The translations under genes and the position numbers were made by a program. DNA of 6,143 nucleotides from Leptospiraceae bacterium. GTDB lineage: Bacteria; Spirochaetota; Leptospiria; Leptospirales; Leptonemataceae. Under the pieces are notes generated by a model that worked only from the letters and a program-made list of their open reading frames with translations, was not told the origin of the DNA and did no database searches. The DNA lies in assembly GCA_020440935.1 (NCBI GenBank), contig JAGRNC010000163.1:1-6143 (forward strand), in the 5' to 3' direction. Positions within the stretch are counted from its first letter, which is position 1. Each line of letters opens with the position of its first letter. Of this stretch, positions 5,829 through 6,143 are shown piece after piece.

Positions 5829-6143
5829 CGCCAATAAAGAGGGCATTGGTGCGCATGAGGATTGCGAAGTACTTTCCGAGCCCCATTTCGCGTTTTCCGG
5901 TCACAGCATGAAAGGCCAGGCTTACCAGAACGACAAAAGCAAAGTTGATGCTCAGGACAGCCGCCACAATGCCCGCTCCCAGCCAGACTTCATTCTCCTT
6001 TCCCAATAGAATGGATACCCAGATTGTTCCCGGGCCTACCATGTACGGTAGCGATATGCGCGGCGCCAATTCCGTAATATCGCCTTTGAACAATAGATTG
6101 CTTCCCGGGCCATCGGAAATGTAACGATAGGCGATGAACAACA
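5767..6143 (-). CDS. MarC family (UPF0056) integral membrane protein, C-terminal part
   Basis: The C-terminal 124 or so residues of a multi-pass inner-membrane protein resembling the MarC/UPF0056 family. Full members are about 200 residues with six spans, and their function is not settled. Reading from the right edge, PRISLPYMVGPGTI (27-40) corresponds to the family's conserved Pro-rich GPG segment. Hydrophobic spans follow at about 54-79 and 99-115, ending with AIAMEMIVTGLK, which matches the usual last helix and closing Gly. The frame is open to the right edge, so the TTG at 6141 is probably not the true start and the N-terminal part lies outside the window. The stop at 5767 lies within the tail of the DUF4234 gene on the opposite strand. 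The C-terminus looks natural, not truncated. Identity within the family (MarC, YchE or YhgN type) cannot be decided. Confidence 0.72.
   Translation of the reverse strand, partial: LFIAYRYISDGPGSNLLFKGDITELAPRISLPYMVGPGTIWVSILLGKENEVWLGAGIVAAVLSINFAFVVLVSLAFHAVTGKREMGLGKYFAILMRTNALFIGAIAMEMIVTGLKTSFPALNG

Noticed and set aside
1..6143. A novel defence, mobile or biosynthetic system
   Set aside because: Four of the seven genes are housekeeping or common membrane or transport families and two are generic hydrolases. There are no nucleases, transposases, reverse transcriptases, direct-repeat arrays or attachment sites. Only one gene is unrecognised, which is not enough to claim a system.

Overview
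The window reads as ordinary, densely packed chromosome from a Gram-negative-type bacterium with fairly balanced base composition. Genes sit back to back, and GTG and TTG starts appear to be in use. No tRNA, rRNA, CRISPR array, insertion sequence or phage gene was seen. The proA-nadD pairing, a DUF4234 protein and the general gene style would fit a spirochaete of the Leptospiraceae. That assignment is a weak impression, not a demonstrated one.

Region 1 (1-3166, + strand) is a tightly coupled run of four genes. It holds the C-terminal part of an alpha/beta hydrolase whose 5' end lies outside the window. Next comes a complete, probably exported alpha/beta hydrolase with a visible Ser-Asp-His triad. 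Third is an unrecognised protein with a helical N-terminal half, an acidic disordered linker and a short coiled coil. Last is a YhhQ-family queuosine-precursor transporter. Successive genes overlap by 14 bp, overlap by about 29 bp, then are separated by 7 bp, so co-transcription and translational coupling are likely. The transporter would bring in a precursor for tRNA queuosine. How the hydrolases and the coiled-coil protein relate to it cannot be told from sequence.

Region 2 (3167-3322) is the convergent intergenic gap, with a weak hairpin and a cluster of small palindromes.

Region 3 (3323-5306, - strand) holds proA followed by nadD, 13 bp apart. ProA catalyses the second step of proline synthesis. 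NadD makes the dinucleotide precursor of NAD. NadD carries a small in-frame tandem duplication near its C-terminus. proB is not next to proA in this window.

Region 4 (5307-6143) holds a DUF4234 membrane protein divergent from proA, then the C-terminal part of a MarC-family membrane protein on the - strand. Their 3' ends overlap by 62 bp. I found no convincing evidence of a novel defence or mobile system. The most interesting items are small: the unrecognised third gene, the NadD duplication, the convergent overlap, and the cramped divergent starts at proA.
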